Source: Candidatus Limnocylindrales bacterium (lineage in GTDB: Bacteria; Chloroflexota; Limnocylindria; Limnocylindrales; CSP1-4). Taken from it: a stretch of DNA of 16,301 bases. The DNA lies in the NCBI GenBank assembly GCA_030647575.1, contig JAUSJS010000134.1:1-16301 (forward strand). The letters run 5' to 3'. The notes beneath the pieces were generated by a model. It was given only the letters and a program-made list of their open reading frames with translations, was not told the origin of the DNA and did not search any database. Positions 14,392 to 16,301 of the stretch are shown here, one piece after another (the first letter of the stretch is position 1; the number at the start of each line of letters is the position of its first letter). The position numbers and the translations under genes are program-made.

Positions 14392-15978
14392 CTATCCCTC
14401 CGTTCCGGTCAACCCCGCTTCAGCGGCCCGGGCCGAGGGCACGACCCGCCGCCGGCGGTCGTGGAGCGCATCGTGAATCTCGGCGTTGCTCCGGGCGTCG
14501 GCGATCTCGCCGGGCAGATGCGAGTGCCCATTGAGCGCATGGTCGATCGCGAACGGCATCCGCTCCGAGAAGAGCTCGGCGAAGCGCTCGACCAGCTCTG
14601 GATCGAACTGCATGCCGCCGTGCCGGCGCAGCTCCTGGAGCGCCGCTTCGTGGGAGATCGCGTCGCGATACGGGCGGCCGGCCACCATCGCCTCGTAGGC
14701 ATCGGCGATCGCCACGATCCGCGCCCCGACCGGGATCTCCTCGCCGGCCAGGCCATGCGGGTAGCCGCGGCCGTCGTACCACTCGTGGTGGTGGAGAACG
14801 ATCGTGGCGGCGTCGCGCAGGGCGCCGGCCTGCTCGAGGATGACCTGGCCGATCTTCGGATGCTCGGACACGATCCGCCACTCGGGGTCGTTCAGCTCGC
14901 CGGGCTTGGTCAGGATCTCCTCGGGGATGGCGAGCTTGCCCAGGTCGTGCAGGAGGCTTGCGACCCGGATGCGTTCGATCTCGCTCTCGGGCAGCCCGAG
15001 GCCCAACGCGAGCTCGACGGCAGCACCGGCGATCATCGCGGAAGGCCTACCGGCCCATCCGGGACGCGCGTCCAGCGCTGCCGTCAACGACTCGGTCGCC
15101 GCCCCGAAGGCGGCCCGGCCGACCTCGATCGCGTGGCTGCGGGCGCTCGGCGCGATTGCCGCCCGGCGTACCAGCCCGTTGTCTTCGAGCTCGTGGAACA
15201 CGTAGACCTGGTCGCGGCCGAGCGCCTTGGCGGTGTACATCGCGTTGTCGGCGTCCCGCACGAGGGCCTCGAGCTCGAGATGACCACCGAACCCGCCGGC
15301 GACGCCGGCCGACAGGGTCGCGGCGGCCCGGAAGCCGTCCTGCAGGACGATCTCGTGGCGGCCGACCAGGCGGCGAAGCTTCTCGGCGAGCGACGCCGCC
15401 GCATCGACGTCCGTCTCCGGGAGGACGACCAGGAACTCCTCGCCGCCGAACCGGCCCACGACGTCGACGGTGCGCAGGTTGGTTCGGAGAATTTCGGCAA
15501 TCTGGCGGAGCATGACGTCGCCGGCGGCGTGACCGTGCGAGTCGTTCAGCCGCTTGAAATGATCCAGATCGACCATCACGACCGAGAGCTGGTGTCCGTA
15601 GCGGGCCGCTCGATCGATCTCCTTTTCGAGCTCGGCCAGGATCGCCTGGCGGTTGAGCACGCCCGTGAGCTGGTCAACGGTGGCCAGTGTCCAGACCTCG
15701 GTCAGGCGCTCGGCCAGCTGGCCGAAGCTCGCCCGTAGATTCGGATCCTGGATCCCCTCGGCCTTCGCCAGGTAGCGCGCGTCCGTCGCCGACGCGAGGA
15801 GGTCAAGCAGATCGGCTGTCCGCTTCGTCTGCCGGCGGACGACCGTAAAGGCGAAGCCGGCCGCCCCCAGCAGCGCACCGATGAGCGCGATCGCCACGGC
15901 GGCGTAGGTCAGCGCCATCTCGGGCGCCAGGTCAGCGAGTTCAGGCATCAGTGCGGTGGTACTCCCCGGCATGAGCAT
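14392..15978 (-). CDS. Membrane-anchored GGDEF and HD-GYP cyclic-di-GMP protein
   Basis: A 528-residue protein joining both sides of c-di-GMP turnover. One membrane helix (about 22-47) anchors it, followed by a short linker. The GGDEF domain (about 98-262) has the active signature 'GRFGGEEFLVV' (GGEEF at 178-182), 'DLDHFKRLND' metal region, and an intact inhibitory I-site RxxD (R169-D172) five residues before it, so it should be an active, feedback-inhibited diguanylate cyclase. The HD-GYP phosphodiesterase domain (about 295-475) has 'SLLHDLGKLAIPEEIL' (H344/D345), 'EHPKIG' (H373), 'HHHEWYDGRGYPHGL' (H397/H398 and GYP) and 'ADAYEAM' (D426). The first metal-binding histidine expected in the opening helix is replaced by P312-S313. 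No sensor domain is seen. ATG at 15976-15978 or the in-frame ATG at 15970-15972 could be the start. Confidence 0.92.
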   Translation of the reverse strand: MLMPGSTTALMPELADLAPEMALTYAAVAIALIGALLGAAGFAFTVVRRQTKRTADLLDLLASATDARYLAKAEGIQDPNLRASFGQLAERLTEVWTLATVDQLTGVLNRQAILAELEKEIDRAARYGHQLSVVMVDLDHFKRLNDSHGHAAGDVMLRQIAEILRTNLRTVDVVGRFGGEEFLVVLPETDVDAAASLAEKLRRLVGRHEIVLQDGFRAAATLSAGVAGGFGGHLELEALVRDADNAMYTAKALGRDQVYVFHELEDNGLVRRAAIAPSARSHAIEVGRAAFGAATESLTAALDARPGWAGRPSAMIAGAAVELALGLGLPESEIERIRVASLLHDLGKLAIPEEILTKPGELNDPEWRIVSEHPKIGQVILEQAGALRDAATIVLHHHEWYDGRGYPHGLAGEEIPVGARIVAIADAYEAMVAGRPYRDAISHEAALQELRRHGGMQFDPELVERFAELFSERMPFAIDHALNGHSHLPGEIADARSNAEIHDALHDRRRRVVPSARAAEAGLTGTEG

Positions 15979-16082
15979 CGCTACTCAATGGGCGAAGGGT
16001 GACGCGGTGGGCGTCCGGGCACCATGAGCCGATAGTCCCGGTTCGGTGCTCGGCCGACGCTGCCCTGGCTCTGCCGGCCGGC

Positions 16083-16088
16083 TAGAGT
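16083..16088 (+). promoter_or_regulatory. TAGAGT -10 hexamer, leaderless spacing to HAD gene ATG
   Basis: TAGAGT at 16083-16088 is followed by 6 nt and then ATG at 16095. No Shine-Dalgarno site lies between. The -35 region is not recognisable. Confidence 0.45.
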
Positions 16089-16094
16089 GGCCGA

Positions 16095-16301
16095 ATGGTC
16101 CACGCCATCGATCAACTACCGCTTCCGAACGCCGTCCTCTTCGACCTGGACGGCACGCTAGTCGACACCGTGGACGTGCGCATCTCGGCTTGGGAGCAGG
16201 CGCTCGAAGCGGCGGGCCTGCCAACGGGTCGCGACGAGCTGGCGCCGCTGATCGGGCTCGACGGGAAACGCCTGGCTCGGGAGATCGCGACGCTCGCCGG
16301 C
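16095..16301 (+). CDS. HAD-superfamily phosphatase, N-terminal part (runs off window)
   Basis: Sixty-nine codons of a haloacid dehalogenase-superfamily hydrolase. Motif I is 'NAVLFDLDGTLVDT' with nucleophile D17 and acid/base D19; this is followed by a helical cap start, 'ISAWEQALEAAGLP', typical of subfamily I with a C1 cap such as phosphoglycolate phosphatase or beta-phosphoglucomutase-like enzymes. Motifs II-IV lie beyond the window, so substrate cannot be proposed. It diverges from the GGDEF/HD-GYP gene across 116 nt. The ATG at 16095 is chosen because it begins shortly before motif I and sits behind a TAGAGT hexamer. Confidence 0.88.
   Translation, partial: MVHAIDQLPLPNAVLFDLDGTLVDTVDVRISAWEQALEAAGLPTGRDELAPLIGLDGKRLAREIATLAG

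Noticed and set aside
1..16301. Search for tRNA, rRNA, CRISPR arrays, riboswitches and insertion-sequence transposases
   Set aside because: No cloverleaf, spaced direct-repeat array, T-box-like leader before aspS or transposase motif was seen by eye. A covariance-model scan would be needed to exclude small RNAs.

Overview
This is a GC-rich bacterial chromosome segment, about two thirds GC by eye, with third codon positions almost always G or C. Protein families, near-absent Shine-Dalgarno sites and traces of F420-dependent enzymes suggest a Terrabacteria lineage, most likely Chloroflexota (Limnocylindria/Ellin6529-like) and less likely Actinomycetota. This is inference; there is no rRNA in the window to settle it.

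Left end (1-3200) is a small accessory island. It holds the tail of a DUF4143 ATPase, an AbrB/PIN toxin-antitoxin pair facing left, and a Phd-YefM/PIN pair facing right. Among them lie decayed genes: the C-terminal piece of a Ddn-type F420 nitroreductase fused in frame behind a PIN toxin stop codon, a frameshifted and internally deleted F420 luciferase-like monooxygenase, and short coding-like fragments around a perfect 13-bp inverted repeat.

Middle (3200-9700) is mostly minus strand. A lone membrane protein is followed by a coupled sulfur-transfer operon: cysteine desulfurase, then mnmA (ATGA overlap), then an unrecognised 92-aa membrane protein (GTGA overlap). The desulfurase would supply sulfur for MnmA 2-thiolation of tRNA wobble uridine. 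Next comes typA/bipA and, divergently, a MobA-like nucleotidyltransferase whose nucleotide motif is eroded.

Right part (9900-16301) is a minus-strand run: GGEEF/HD-GYP c-di-GMP protein, a small exported OB-fold-like protein, aspS, a cysteine-synthase-family PLP enzyme and an EamA transporter. The transporter has no ATG/GTG/TTG start at its true N-terminus and appears to begin at a CTG overlapping the PLP gene's stop. A HAD phosphatase starts on the plus strand and runs off the end.

Across the window several genes carry a TAnnnT-type -10 hexamer only 6-7 nt upstream of the start codon, implying leaderless mRNAs. No single large undescribed system stands out. The best leads are the CTG-started transporter, the leaderless promoter pattern, the toxin/nitroreductase in-frame junction, the MnmA-coupled membrane protein, the HD-GYP domain lacking its first histidine, and two strong inverted repeats.
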